NCBI GenBank assembly: GCA_017468435.1
Contig: JAFUIP010000013.1
Location: 1-64,000, forward strand
Direction: 5' to 3'
Source: Bacteroidales bacterium
Lineage (GTDB): Bacteria > Bacteroidota > Bacteroidia > Bacteroidales > UBA1402
Length of the DNA stretch: 64,000 bases
Below the pieces are notes generated by a model. It worked only from the letters and a program-made list of their open reading frames with translations, was not told the DNA's origin and did not search any database. The position numbers and the translations under genes are program-made. Shown here in pieces: positions 1 to 8,784 of this stretch. Numbering within the stretch: the first letter of the stretch is position 1; each line of letters starts with the position of its first letter.

Positions 1-1203
1 AAATTTTCCATTTGCATCTCGATAAGGGGTTAATATTTTATTAGAAATCTTCCTTCTATCAACTTCTACATCTACGAAGCCCTCTTTCAACAAGCATTCT
101 GTTAGATGCTTTGCATTGTCTATCTTTACTCCTTTATATTCAGTATTGCCTATAACAAAAAGACAAGCCCCATTGGGCTTTAGCATCTTATACACTTTAT
201 GAATAGAACCTTGCATATCTATATAGTATTGTGCTACTGAACGGGTTTTTCTTTTATCTGTAGAATACATCTTATATACAATGTCCAAAGCAGTTTCATT
301 TAGAATTTTGATGTTCTCATCAAAATTCTCTGCATGATACAAACTACCAATTGTACCTTCTCTAAGAGTACGAAAATCATCAGTGTATCCTAACCATAAA
401 GTTGATAACTGATGCAAATCGGCATACTCATAGGAGGTTACATACGGAGGGCTTGTCACAACCAAGTCTACAAAAGGAGTTTCTATGTTGACATCAAGAA
501 AATTTCTACAATTAATTTCTGCACATCCTTGTTTCTTTGTTATCTCATCTAAATTTGCATTTCGCATCATTCTTATTTGAGCATTGAATGATGCTAATAC
601 ATTTTTTGGTTGTTTGTTTGGGTCTATTTGAGGTTTAATTGATTTGGTCAACCAACGTGAACAAGGCTTTAAAATATTTGAAAATGCACAAAGGAAAAAG
701 TTACGGTAAATTTCGTTATCTACTTTTTCGTATATAGCAGTTTTGAGTTTTAATAAGTCATTAATATGTTCATCGTCAAACCAATATCTCACACGTTCGT
801 TTTTGTATATTTCATCATCTTCATTAATGCTACTTTCATTATAACACGAAATGATATTATCATAATAATCCCCTAAAAGTTCATCATTGTAACTCAGACT
901 TTTTGTTTTTGCAATAAGTGTAGCTACAGGGTTAATGTCGCATCCCCAAAAAGACTTTCCATTCTTTACAGTTTCAAACGCTACCGTTCCACAACCACAG
1001 AAGATGTCTGCAACAAGATCAACTGATATATTTTTTTCTTCAGCCTTTTGTATGGCTTTCGTTGTTATGAATGCAGGAAATTTCGCAGGATAGGCATGAA
1101 TGCTATGCATGCGATGTTCTCGTTCTGCTGGCATATTCCATTCTTCTTTAATATCAATTGTATCAAAGTTAAGAGTGCGATAATTTTCTGATGTTACATT
1201 CAT
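1..1203 (-). CDS. DNA methyltransferase (N4-cytosine or N6-adenine type), C-terminus beyond window
   Basis: The frame is open for 401 codons from ATG 1203 down to base 1 without a stop, so the protein is incomplete. It carries the S-adenosylmethionine loop FCGCGT (residues 68-73), an acidic motif II (CDINPVA, 88-94) and the catalytic SPPY motif (251-254), which is typical of amino-methyltransferases acting on adenine N6 or cytosine N4. The binding loop precedes the catalytic motif with about 180 residues between them, as expected when the target-recognition region lies in the middle. The gene is clearly AT-rich compared with the housekeeping genes further right, which suggests horizontal transfer. 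A cognate nuclease would lie to the left if this is a restriction-modification pair. Family assignment is secure; target sequence and whether it is solitary are unknown. Confidence 0.88.
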   Translation of the reverse strand, partial: MNVTSENYRTLNFDTIDIKEEWNMPAEREHRMHSIHAYPAKFPAFITTKAIQKAEEKNISVDLVADIFCGCGTVAFETVKNGKSFWGCDINPVATLIAKTKSLSYNDELLGDYYDNIISCYNESSINEDDEIYKNERVRYWFDDEHINDLLKLKTAIYEKVDNEIYRNFFLCAFSNILKPCSRWLTKSIKPQIDPNKQPKNVLASFNAQIRMMRNANLDEITKKQGCAEINCRNFLDVNIETPFVDLVVTSPPYVTSYEYADLHQLSTLWLGYTDDFRTLREGTIGSLYHAENFDENIKILNETALDIVYKMYSTDKRKTRSVAQYYIDMQGSIHKVYKMLKPNGACLFVIGNTEYKGVKIDNAKHLTECLLKEGFVDVEVDRRKISNKILTPYRDANGKF

Positions 1204-1250
1204 AATATTATATTTTGTCTTTACGGTATACAACATACCCAAACTAATTG

Positions 1251-1282
1251 CAAAAATAATGATTTGATATTGATTTCCCAAA
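1251..1282 (-). promoter_or_regulatory. Bacteroidetes-type promoter of the methyltransferase gene
   Basis: Read on the minus strand, TTTG (1282-1279) is followed after 20 nt by TATTTTTG (1258-1251). This matches the -33 and -7 consensus of Bacteroidetes primary sigma factor promoters. The ATG lies 48 nt downstream. Confidence 0.6.
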
Positions 1283-1356
1283 TGTATAGTCATTTGAATA
1301 ACATATTGAAGTGTATAAAAAAGATCTCAACCTATCATAAAATAAATAAAAAGTAT

Positions 1357-1364
1357 TACTTTTG
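1357..1364 (+). promoter_or_regulatory. -7 promoter element upstream of hipB
   Basis: TACTTTTG matches TAnnTTTG and lies 24 nt before the hipB ATG. No clear -33 TTG is seen at the usual distance, which may reflect autoregulated transcription of the pair. Confidence 0.45.
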
Positions 1365-1388
1365 CATATTATATGATATGTTACGGCT

Positions 1389-1709
1389 ATGGCAAAGAGT
1401 ACGATGGGGACTAAATTGCCCCGAAAGTTGGAGCAGAAAATGCAGGTTGTTGGCGAGCAAATAAAGCTTGCCCGTTTGCGTCGTAATCTGAGTGTTGCGC
1501 AGGTGGCAGAGCGTGCGACTTGTTCGCCACTTACGGTTTCACGCATAGAGAAAGGTGCGCCGACGGTTGCGATAGGCATCTATCTGCGTGTATTGTATGC
1601 TCTGCAACTCGATGATGATATTCTATTTTTGGCAAAGGATGATGAACTTGGAAGAGCGTTGCAAGATATGAATTTACCACAGCGTGAAAGGGCATCTAAA
1701 AAGGAGTAG
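1389..1709 (+). CDS. hipB: HipB-like XRE-family antitoxin/transcriptional repressor
   Basis: A 106-residue protein with an XRE helix-turn-helix at about residues 20-75: GEQIKLARLRR, then an SVAQVAERA helix and the recognition segment SPLTVSRIEKG. It would bind its operator as a dimer, repress the pair and neutralise the downstream HipA-like kinase. The C-terminus is short, basic and probably disordered. It lies 6 bp before the hipA-like gene in the usual antitoxin-first order. The start was chosen because the helix-turn-helix is complete and a -7 element sits just upstream. Confidence 0.85.
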   Translation: MAKSTMGTKLPRKLEQKMQVVGEQIKLARLRRNLSVAQVAERATCSPLTVSRIEKGAPTVAIGIYLRVLYALQLDDDILFLAKDDELGRALQDMNLPQRERASKKE

Positions 1710-1715
1710 TAGGCT

Positions 1716-2957
1716 ATGAAGAAGTTGTATGTATATGCCGATTTTGATTGGCTCAAAGAGATAGAGTTGGTTGGAGAACTTGGCTACGAATCGCTTCGTG
1801 GTTCGGATAGTTATAGTTTCAAGTTTGCCGATAGTTGGATAAAGAAGTACAATGCCATTACCCTCAGCGAAGATATTAATAACTATCCGGGGATACAATA
1901 CACTCAGCCGAATAAAGATATTTTCGGTTGCTTTGCCGATGCTCTGCCCGATAGATGGGGACGCACGCTTCTCCTCCGTCGTGAACAAATTTTGGCACAA
2001 GAGGAGAGCAGGCCAGTTCGCCGATTATCATCGTTTGACTTTTTGACGGGCATTGATGACTTTTCCCGTATGGGTGGATTCCGATTCAAAGAAACATTTG
2101 ATGGCGAGTTCATCAACGCGGACAACTCTTTGCGTATTCCACCATTGACCGACTTGCGAGAACTCATTGCAGCAAGCAAAGAGATAGAACGAAGTGAGGA
2201 AACAAATATCATTCCCGAAAAACGGTGGATAGCTCAGCTTGTGCAGCCGGGTTCTTCGCTTGGTGGTGCTCGTCCTAAAGCGAATATTATAGATGCGGAC
2301 CGTAGTATATATGTCGCAAAGTTTCCCTCATTGAAGGATGATTATGATGTGGGATTGTGGGAGCATTTCTGCCATCTATTAGCCAAAAATGCAGGAATAA
2401 ATGCAGCTGAAACAAAGGTTATATTGACGAATGATAAATACCACACACTGCTTTCTCGTCGCTTTGATAGAACGGATGATGGCAAGCGAATTCATTTTGC
2501 ATCGGCAATGACATTGCTCGGGCTGAATGACGGAGACAACGCAACAACGGGACACGGATATATTGACATTGTTGATTTTATCATTAGCGGTTGTACCGAT
2601 GTTGATGCGAACTTGCGAGAGTTGTTCCGCCGAGTTGCATTCAATATATGCGTAGGCAATAGCGATGATCATTTCCGTAATCACGGTTTTCTGCTCACTG
2701 CAAAAGGGTGGACGCTGTCGCCGGCATACGATATGAACCCAACGCTGAACGACCATCAGAGTTTGCTCATCAATAGCAAGACCAACAAAGCCGACTTGTC
2801 TATTTTGCTCAATTCGTGTGAGGAGTATATGCTAACGCCAGAGGTTGCAAAGAATATTATCAACGAGGTGCTTACAGCAATTAAAGACTGGCGTACATTG
2901 GCAAACAGATTAGGTATTGCTAAACGAGAAATGAGTTTGTTCGAAGGAGTCTTTTAA
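1716..2957 (+). CDS. hipA: HipA-like serine/threonine kinase toxin
   Basis: At 413 residues it is close to E. coli HipA (440). The N-terminal Couple_hipA-type region covers about residues 1-100 and the kinase core follows. Visible kinase features are a serine/glycine-rich loop SSLGGARPKA (180-189), a probable ATP-contacting lysine in VAKFPS (K202), the catalytic loop NSDDHFRN (315-322) and the metal-binding AYDMNP (337-342). Known HipA enzymes phosphorylate aminoacyl-tRNA synthetases such as GltX, causing growth arrest; whether this one has the same target cannot be told from sequence. It is the second gene of a two-gene operon with hipB and is followed by an inverted repeat. All key kinase residues appear intact, so it is probably functional. 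Confidence 0.88.
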   Translation: MKKLYVYADFDWLKEIELVGELGYESLRGSDSYSFKFADSWIKKYNAITLSEDINNYPGIQYTQPNKDIFGCFADALPDRWGRTLLLRREQILAQEESRPVRRLSSFDFLTGIDDFSRMGGFRFKETFDGEFINADNSLRIPPLTDLRELIAASKEIERSEETNIIPEKRWIAQLVQPGSSLGGARPKANIIDADRSIYVAKFPSLKDDYDVGLWEHFCHLLAKNAGINAAETKVILTNDKYHTLLSRRFDRTDDGKRIHFASAMTLLGLNDGDNATTGHGYIDIVDFIISGCTDVDANLRELFRRVAFNICVGNSDDHFRNHGFLLTAKGWTLSPAYDMNPTLNDHQSLLINSKTNKADLSILLNSCEEYMLTPEVAKNIINEVLTAIKDWRTLANRLGIAKREMSLFEGVF

Positions 2958-2970
2958 TGCTTCCAACCAA

Positions 2971-3014
2971 AATCCCTACCATCTCAATCCTATCGGAGCT
3001 GTGTGGTAGGGATT
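2971..3014. terminator. Bidirectional hairpin between convergent hipA and tolC-like genes
   Basis: AATCCCTACCA (2971-2981) pairs perfectly with TGGTAGGGATT (3004-3014), giving an 11-bp stem with a 22-nt loop. It sits exactly between two convergent stop codons. The T-run on either side is short (ctatttt on the plus side), so efficiency is uncertain. Confidence 0.6.
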
Positions 3015-3018
3015 CTAT

Positions 3019-3052
3019 TTTACTCGCCAAGCATGTTTACTCGCCAAGCATG
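3019..3052. repeat. 17-bp exact tandem duplication across the tolC-like stop codon
   Basis: The 17-mer TTTACTCGCCAAGCATG occurs twice without a gap (3019-3035 and 3036-3052). Each copy contains, on the minus strand, the last codons MLGE and the TAA stop. The protein ends in the right-hand copy and the left-hand copy is a non-coding echo. Confidence 0.9.
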
Positions 3053-4404
3053 TCAAGCAATTGGCCGCTCATTTGGAGCAGGGAGATTTCGCAAAGCTTG
3101 ATGTTGTATTCGGCTCGTAGCAAGCGCTCTTCCGATTGCAGAAGGCTGAGCTGGGCTTCGCGGAGTTCTATGCCGGAAAGCTCGCGCAGACGATAACGTT
3201 CCATGGCAATGTCGAAGTTGATTTGGGCCACGATTTGGTTGTCGCGTTCAATTTTGTACAACTCGATGTTGTTGGTGTAAGCCGTCCATAGATTGGCCAT
3301 ATCCGTTTTCAGCGCCAGTTGAAATTGATCTATCTGCAACTGCTTGTTTTCCATCTGAATGCGGGCATTCTGCTGCTCGCGGCGACGATTCATGCCATCG
3401 AAAAGCGTGATGCCGGCGCTGATGCCGAACTGCGGACCCATCTGCGTTTGGCGATGATAGGTGCTGTTTTCGAAGCTGTTGTCACGGACTTGGTAGCCAC
3501 CGTTCAGCTTGACGTAAGGATAATTACGGCTTTGTGCCTGTTTCAAATCCAATTGCGACAAACGATGATTCTTGTAAGCCATGAGCAACTGGGCATTGTT
3601 CTCCTGGGCTGCCATCCAAATGGAATCGCGCACGATGCAGGTGTCTATGGCAATGGTGCTGTCGGCCAAAATAAGCGGCGCTTCGATAGAGTCTATGGCC
3701 ATCATTTGGTTCAGTTTGAATCGTGAGGCGGCCACCACTTCCAATTGGGTGATATAGGCAGAATGGTCGGCGTTGAAATCGACTTGAGCCTGCTGATAAT
3801 CAAGACCCGAGGCGGCACCGATACCATAACTGGCTTCCACGATGTACAGACGATCTTGCGAGAATTCCATACTGGCTTTCAGGTTGGCTAAGCTCAACTG
3901 TTCCTTGACGTAATTGTAATATTCTGCGCTGAGGCTTGCAACGAAATCTTCCAAAGCAATACGGGTGTTGAGTTCTCCCATGGCTTTGAGTTCCTTGAGT
4001 CGGGCGTACGAAGTCTGTATGCTGAAACCATTAAACAGCGTCCATTCGGCCGTAAGGGCAGCGTTGAGCGAGCCGTTGTAGGCGGCAGGCGAGTGGCTGA
4101 GGCTGTCGTTGGCCCAAGTGTAGTCATTGCTGTAGGCCGTGCCGCTGTATCCGCCGCTCAGAGCGATGCTGGGCAATTGTCCGGCATTTCCGCGCGTGGC
4201 ATTGTTGCCGGCAATGATTTCCTCGTTACGCACAATGCGCAAATCGAAGTTTCTTTCCAAACCGTATTGGAGGCATTCCTGCAAATTGTGAGCCTTGTTG
4301 TAATCGTATAAACTGTCGGCCGTGGCCGAGCTCTGCGTGTTCTGTGCCTGTAGGCTGCTCAGACAAGCGCTCAGTATAAGGAGATAAGAGAATATTTTTT
4401 TCAT
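3037..4404 (-). CDS. TolC-family outer-membrane efflux channel
   Basis: About 455 residues, starting with a clear signal peptide (MKKIFSYLLILSACLSSLQAQ). An in-frame ATG at 4416 would add four residues; 4404 is preferred because it gives the cleaner signal peptide. The body is rich in long amphipathic helices with the repeated layout of the outer-membrane efflux protein family, for example the ECLQYGLERNFDLRIVRNE helix near the N-terminus and YRLRELSGIELREAQLSLLQ near the C-terminus. It would form a trimeric outer-membrane channel. It is the last gene of the adaptor-transporter-channel operon, about 30 bp after the transporter stop. Its 3' end carries a small tandem duplication. Confidence 0.9.
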   Translation of the reverse strand: MKKIFSYLLILSACLSSLQAQNTQSSATADSLYDYNKAHNLQECLQYGLERNFDLRIVRNEEIIAGNNATRGNAGQLPSIALSGGYSGTAYSNDYTWANDSLSHSPAAYNGSLNAALTAEWTLFNGFSIQTSYARLKELKAMGELNTRIALEDFVASLSAEYYNYVKEQLSLANLKASMEFSQDRLYIVEASYGIGAASGLDYQQAQVDFNADHSAYITQLEVVAASRFKLNQMMAIDSIEAPLILADSTIAIDTCIVRDSIWMAAQENNAQLLMAYKNHRLSQLDLKQAQSRNYPYVKLNGGYQVRDNSFENSTYHRQTQMGPQFGISAGITLFDGMNRRREQQNARIQMENKQLQIDQFQLALKTDMANLWTAYTNNIELYKIERDNQIVAQINFDIAMERYRLRELSGIELREAQLSLLQSEERLLRAEYNIKLCEISLLQMSGQLLDMLGE

Positions 4405-4433
4405 AAACAATGTCATTAATTTCGGAAAACGAT

Positions 4434-7400
4434 TTATTCGTTGCTCACGTCGGGATGCTCGCGCTGGTTGGTCGAGAACATTTCGTAAACGGCCGGCACG
4501 ACAAACAGACAGAGAATGGTGGAAATGAGCATACCGCCCACAACGCCGGTTCCCATAGCGATACGGCCTTGCGCACCTTCACCCGTTGCAAACATCAAAG
4601 GAAGCAAACCAAGAATGGTGGAAACACTGGTCATCAGAATAGGTCGCATACGTTGTACGGCAGCGCTGCGGATGGCCTCTTTCTTGCTGAGTCCTTCTTT
4701 TTGGCGTTGGTTGGCGAATTCCACGATAAGAATACCGTTTTTTGCTACCAGACCAATCAACATGATCAAACCGATTTCGCTGTAAATGTTCATGGTGATG
4801 CCGAAAATATTCATGAAAATAAGTCCGCCCACCAAGGCCAAAGGAACGGTGGTCATCACGATGAAGGGATCTTTGAAACTTTCAAACTGAGCTGCCAATA
4901 CCAATATAATCAATACGATAGCCAAGGCAAAGGCAAACAGCAGGCTGGACGAACTTTCGCTGAATTCTTTAGATTCCCCGCTGAGGGCCGTGCGGAAACT
5001 GTCGTCCAAAACCTCGTCGGCAATGCGGTCCATTTCCTTGATGCCATCGCCGATGGTGTAGCCGGGAGCCAAGCCCGAAGACACGGTGGCAGAAATGAAA
5101 CGATTGTAGCGATACAATTTCGGAGGCGCCACGTTTTCTTCGAAGGTTACCAAGTTGTCCAAAGAAATCATGTGTCCGTAGTCGTTGCGCACGTAAATCG
5201 ACTTCAAATCGAGGGGCTTGTTGCGCTGTTGACGGTTGATTTCGCCGATAATCTGGTATTGTTTTCCGTTCATGTAGAAGTAGCCCATGCGTTGTCCGCT
5301 GAGCGCGTATTGCAAGGTCTGGGCAATGTTTCTGGTGCTGACACCCAAGAGTGTGGCCTTGTCGCGATCGATGAGGATACGGGTTTCAGGCTTGGTAAAT
5401 TTCAAATCGACATCGGCCATGCGGAACACCGGGCTGGCGTTCACCTTTTCCATGAAAGTAGGAATGAATTCCTGCAATTTTTCCAGACTGGGCGCCTGCA
5501 GCACATAATTGATAGGCATACCGCCACGACGTCCGCCGAAGGTAGATTGCTGTTGTACGAAACTACGCGCCGCCGTGGCTTTTCTTACTTCTCCCGAGAG
5601 TTCTTCGGCAATTTCCATCTGGCTGCGGTCGCGGTCTTGGATGTCGGTAAGAATGAGGTTGACAAAGCCGTTACCGCTGGAGGCACGCGACACGATGGCC
5701 TGCTTTTCAGGCGTCATGGAATCGACGATATTGGTGATTTCGTCGGTGTAGTCGCGAATATATTCAAAGGTGCTTCCTTCCTGACCCAAGATTCTGACCG
5801 TGATGCTGGAGCGGTCTTCCAAAGGAGCCAACTCGGTAGGCGTGGAGGTCCAAAGATAAATAACGCCGGCAAAAGAAAGAACCACCAGAACAAGACCTAT
5901 CCATTTGTAACGCAAAAATCCGTTCAGGCCCTTGGTATAAATATTGGTCAAACCTTCGAAGAAAGGTTCTGTCTTGGTGTAGAGCCAGCCCTTCTCTTTA
6001 CGACGTTTCAATATCTTGGTGGCCAACATGGGCGTAAAGGTGAGCGCAGCAAAAGACGAAATGATCACCGCACCTGCAATAACGATGCTGAATTCCTTGA
6101 ACAAACGGCCCGTCATACCTTCCATGAACACGATGGGGATAAACACGGCAACCAAGGTAATGGTGGTGGAAATCACCGCGAAGAAAATCTCCTTCGAACC
6201 TTCGATACCGGCTTTGATGGGTCTCATTCCCTGCTCTATACGCACGTAAATATTTTCCGTCATAACGATGGCATCGTCCACCACCAGACCCACGGAGAGC
6301 ACCACGGCTAGCATGGTGAGCACATTGATGGAGAATCCCGCGACGAACATCACGAAGAAAGCACCCACCAAAGAAATAGGAATCACTACCACAGGAATCA
6401 GGGTGACGCGCCAGTCTCTGAGGAAGAGGAAGATAATGACAATCACCAAAATAAACGCCACCACGATGGTTTCTTTCACCTCGTTGATAGAAGCGCGGAT
6501 AAAACGCGTGTTGTCGTAAGTGACGTCGATTTCCACATCGTCGGGTAAGTCTTTGCGGAGTTGTTTGATGCGGACATACACTTCGTCGGCAATGTCGATA
6601 TGATTGGCACCGGGCTGGGGGATAACTACCACATTCACAGCGGGAATATTGTTCTTGCGCAGCATGCTTCGCATATCTTCGGGCGCCAATTCGGCTTGGC
6701 CCACATCCTGAAAACGCACAATCTTGTCGCCGCTCTTCTTGATGATGATATTGTTGAATTCTTCGGCCGTCTGCATCAAGCCCATGGTACGGATAGACAA
6801 TTCGATGGTGTTACCTTCTATGCTTCCGGAGGGCAATTCCACGTTTTCGTTGTCGATGGCATTCTTGATGTCGATGGGTGTCACGCCGTAACCGGCCATT
6901 TTCACCGGGTCGAGCCACAGACGCATAGAGTATTTCTTGATACCCCAGATATCTACACCGCTCACGTTGGGAATGGTCTGCAAACGCTCTTTGATGGTAA
7001 GGTCGGCAATTTCACTCACTTCCATGAGCGAACGGGCGTCGCTGCGCACGCTGATCTGGATGATAGGCGTAGCATCGGCATCGGCTTTGGATACTGTGGG
7101 CGGGTCGCAGTCGCGAGGCAGATAACGCTGGGCACGAGACACTTTGTCGCGCACGTCGTTGGCAGCGGTTTCCAAATCCACGCTCAATTCGAATTCGATG
7201 ATGATGCGGCAAGAACCTTGGCTACTGGTAGAAGACAAAGAACGAATGCCGGGAATACCATTGATATTCTGCTCCAGCGGCTCCGTGATCTGACTTTGAA
7301 TAACGTCGGCATTGGCACCGGGATAACTTACATTGACAGAGATAATCGGGTTATCGACACTGGGGAATTCTCGCACACCCAGCGAAGCGTAACTGATGAC

Positions 7401-7475
7401 ACCGAAAATGACGATGACCAGCATCATTACGGTGGACAGCACCGGACGACGGATACTAAGTTCTGATATATTCAT
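4434..7475 (-). CDS. RND-family inner-membrane efflux transporter (AcrB/HAE1 type)
   Basis: At 1013 residues it is full length for the hydrophobe/amphiphile efflux RND family. The first membrane segment follows the N-terminal SIRRPV motif. The first hydrophobic block (about 335-480) contains the proton-relay aspartates D400-D401 in GLVVDDAIV, corresponding to AcrB D407/D408. The second block (about 845-995) contains K912 in IGLVAKNG, corresponding to AcrB K940. Two large periplasmic loops separate the blocks. A GRRGG-containing stretch near residue 655 is probably a flexible loop. It works with the adaptor encoded 12 bp upstream and the channel downstream to export lipophilic compounds; the substrate cannot be inferred. 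No regulator gene is adjacent. Confidence 0.95.
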   Translation of the reverse strand: MNISELSIRRPVLSTVMMLVIVIFGVISYASLGVREFPSVDNPIISVNVSYPGANADVIQSQITEPLEQNINGIPGIRSLSSTSSQGSCRIIIEFELSVDLETAANDVRDKVSRAQRYLPRDCDPPTVSKADADATPIIQISVRSDARSLMEVSEIADLTIKERLQTIPNVSGVDIWGIKKYSMRLWLDPVKMAGYGVTPIDIKNAIDNENVELPSGSIEGNTIELSIRTMGLMQTAEEFNNIIIKKSGDKIVRFQDVGQAELAPEDMRSMLRKNNIPAVNVVVIPQPGANHIDIADEVYVRIKQLRKDLPDDVEIDVTYDNTRFIRASINEVKETIVVAFILVIVIIFLFLRDWRVTLIPVVVIPISLVGAFFVMFVAGFSINVLTMLAVVLSVGLVVDDAIVMTENIYVRIEQGMRPIKAGIEGSKEIFFAVISTTITLVAVFIPIVFMEGMTGRLFKEFSIVIAGAVIISSFAALTFTPMLATKILKRRKEKGWLYTKTEPFFEGLTNIYTKGLNGFLRYKWIGLVLVVLSFAGVIYLWTSTPTELAPLEDRSSITVRILGQEGSTFEYIRDYTDEITNIVDSMTPEKQAIVSRASSGNGFVNLILTDIQDRDRSQMEIAEELSGEVRKATAARSFVQQQSTFGGRRGGMPINYVLQAPSLEKLQEFIPTFMEKVNASPVFRMADVDLKFTKPETRILIDRDKATLLGVSTRNIAQTLQYALSGQRMGYFYMNGKQYQIIGEINRQQRNKPLDLKSIYVRNDYGHMISLDNLVTFEENVAPPKLYRYNRFISATVSSGLAPGYTIGDGIKEMDRIADEVLDDSFRTALSGESKEFSESSSSLLFAFALAIVLIILVLAAQFESFKDPFIVMTTVPLALVGGLIFMNIFGITMNIYSEIGLIMLIGLVAKNGILIVEFANQRQKEGLSKKEAIRSAAVQRMRPILMTSVSTILGLLPLMFATGEGAQGRIAMGTGVVGGMLISTILCLFVVPAVYEMFSTNQREHPDVSNE

Positions 7476-7487
7476 GATGGTATCCGC

Positions 7488-8597
7488 TTATTTCAGGTTG
7501 GTAATAGAAACGGGGCTTCCGGTGCGCAGCTGCATCACACCCGAGGTGATGAGCGTGTCGCCCACATGCAGGCCTTCTATGGCTTGAACACGGGCTTCGG
7601 TACGGATACCGGTATTGATTTCCACCGGCTGAGCCTTTCCGTTGCGATACACATAAACAATGTTTCGACCCATTTCAGGCACGATGGCTTGGCTGGGCAC
7701 CGAAATGGCATCGGCAATCTCGCGACGCTTGATGGTGACGGAGGTATAACGTCCGGGAATCAATCCTTGTTTTTGATTGTCGAACAAGGCTCTGACACTC
7801 AAGGTTCTCGTGTCGGTGTCGATGGTAGATTCTACGGCATATACTTGGGCATCGTATTCGCGGGTGATACCCATGTTGTCGCTCAGACGGAACACGATGT
7901 TGGTGCCTTCTTTCACTTCGTTGGCATAAGCTTCGGGAATGGAGAAATCAATTTTCAGCGCATCCACATGCGAGAGCTTGGCCACTTTGGTAGAGGGAGT
8001 TGCGTAAGCACCTTCGCTCAATTGACGCAAACCTATGACACCATCGAAAGGTGCGTAAAGCTCGGTCTGTGCAATGTTGGATTTTACCAATTCAATATCG
8101 GCCATCAGCTTGTCGTATTCGGTCATCACCGATTCGTAGGCTTCCTGGCTCACGGCGTTCTTTTCGAGCAATTTCTTCTGACGATACACACGGTCTTTGG
8201 CCAACGGCACCTGGGTTTCCAGCTTCTTGAGCTGCGCTTGCAAAGGTTTGTCGTTGATTTTGGCCAGCAATTCTCCCTTCTGTACCTTGGCACCTTCGGC
8301 GAAGTAAATGGCCACCACTTTTCCGGAAGTTTCGAAAGAAAGGTCCACCTCTTCGGCAGGAATGATGTTACCCGTGGTGACCGTCTGGTCGTTCATGACA
8401 TGCGTTTTGATGATTTCGGCGCTCACTTCCAAAGTCCTGCTGTTCATGGTGACAGGCTTGGGTTTCTGCAATTCTTTCTGACTGTCTTTGTTCGCTTTTT
8501 TCGCGTTGATGGATTTTTTTACTGTCGGGAAGGCAATGATGCCGACAATCACCAACAATAAAATACCGAAAGTACTGATTTTTTGAATTTTGGTCAT
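7488..8597 (-). CDS. Periplasmic adaptor subunit of RND efflux pump (HlyD/MFP family)
   Basis: A 369-residue membrane fusion protein. One N-terminal membrane segment (about 7-24) has no lipobox, so it is probably inner-membrane anchored. It then shows a lipoyl/barrel-sandwich half (EVDLSFETSGKVVAIYF, about 85-101), a coiled-coil hairpin (about 115-170), the second lipoyl half (ELYAPFDGVIG) and beta-barrel and membrane-proximal domains up to ITNLK. It bridges the transporter and outer-membrane channel. It is the first gene of the three-gene operon and has a promoter element just upstream. Confidence 0.93.
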   Translation of the reverse strand: MTKIQKISTFGILLLVIVGIIAFPTVKKSINAKKANKDSQKELQKPKPVTMNSRTLEVSAEIIKTHVMNDQTVTTGNIIPAEEVDLSFETSGKVVAIYFAEGAKVQKGELLAKINDKPLQAQLKKLETQVPLAKDRVYRQKKLLEKNAVSQEAYESVMTEYDKLMADIELVKSNIAQTELYAPFDGVIGLRQLSEGAYATPSTKVAKLSHVDALKIDFSIPEAYANEVKEGTNIVFRLSDNMGITREYDAQVYAVESTIDTDTRTLSVRALFDNQKQGLIPGRYTSVTIKRREIADAISVPSQAIVPEMGRNIVYVYRNGKAQPVEINTGIRTEARVQAIEGLHVGDTLITSGVMQLRTGSPVSITNLK

Positions 8598-8625
8598 AAT
8601 CTCTTCAAATATTTAAATTAGCGTG

Positions 8626-8633
8626 CAAAGGTA
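8626..8633 (-). promoter_or_regulatory. -7 promoter element of the efflux operon
   Basis: On the minus strand TACCTTTG matches TAnnTTTG and ends 28 nt before the adaptor ATG. No clear TTG is present 19-21 nt upstream. Confidence 0.5.
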
Positions 8634-8743
8634 CTGCCAATTTATATTCTTATCCGAATTAAAAGTCTTAAAAAGCCCTAAAAAAGGAAGATAAAATTCA
8701 ATATTTTAACTAAAAAAGTAGCTCTAATAAGGCCGACAGATTG

Positions 8744-8751
8744 TATCTTTG
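8744..8751 (+). promoter_or_regulatory. -7 promoter element of the pectin-degradation genes
   Basis: TATCTTTG matches TAnnTTTG and ends 33 nt before the ATG at 8785. It argues against any start upstream of about 8758, because those bases would not be transcribed. Confidence 0.5.
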
Positions 8752-8784
8752 TCAAATTTTAGCAATAGCTTATCATTTTATAGT

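Noticed and set aside
4410-6311. Long open frame on the plus strand opposite the RND transporter
   Set aside because: It is antisense to a highly conserved gene, is rich in His, Asn and Gln and has no recognisable motif. It is a codon-usage shadow.
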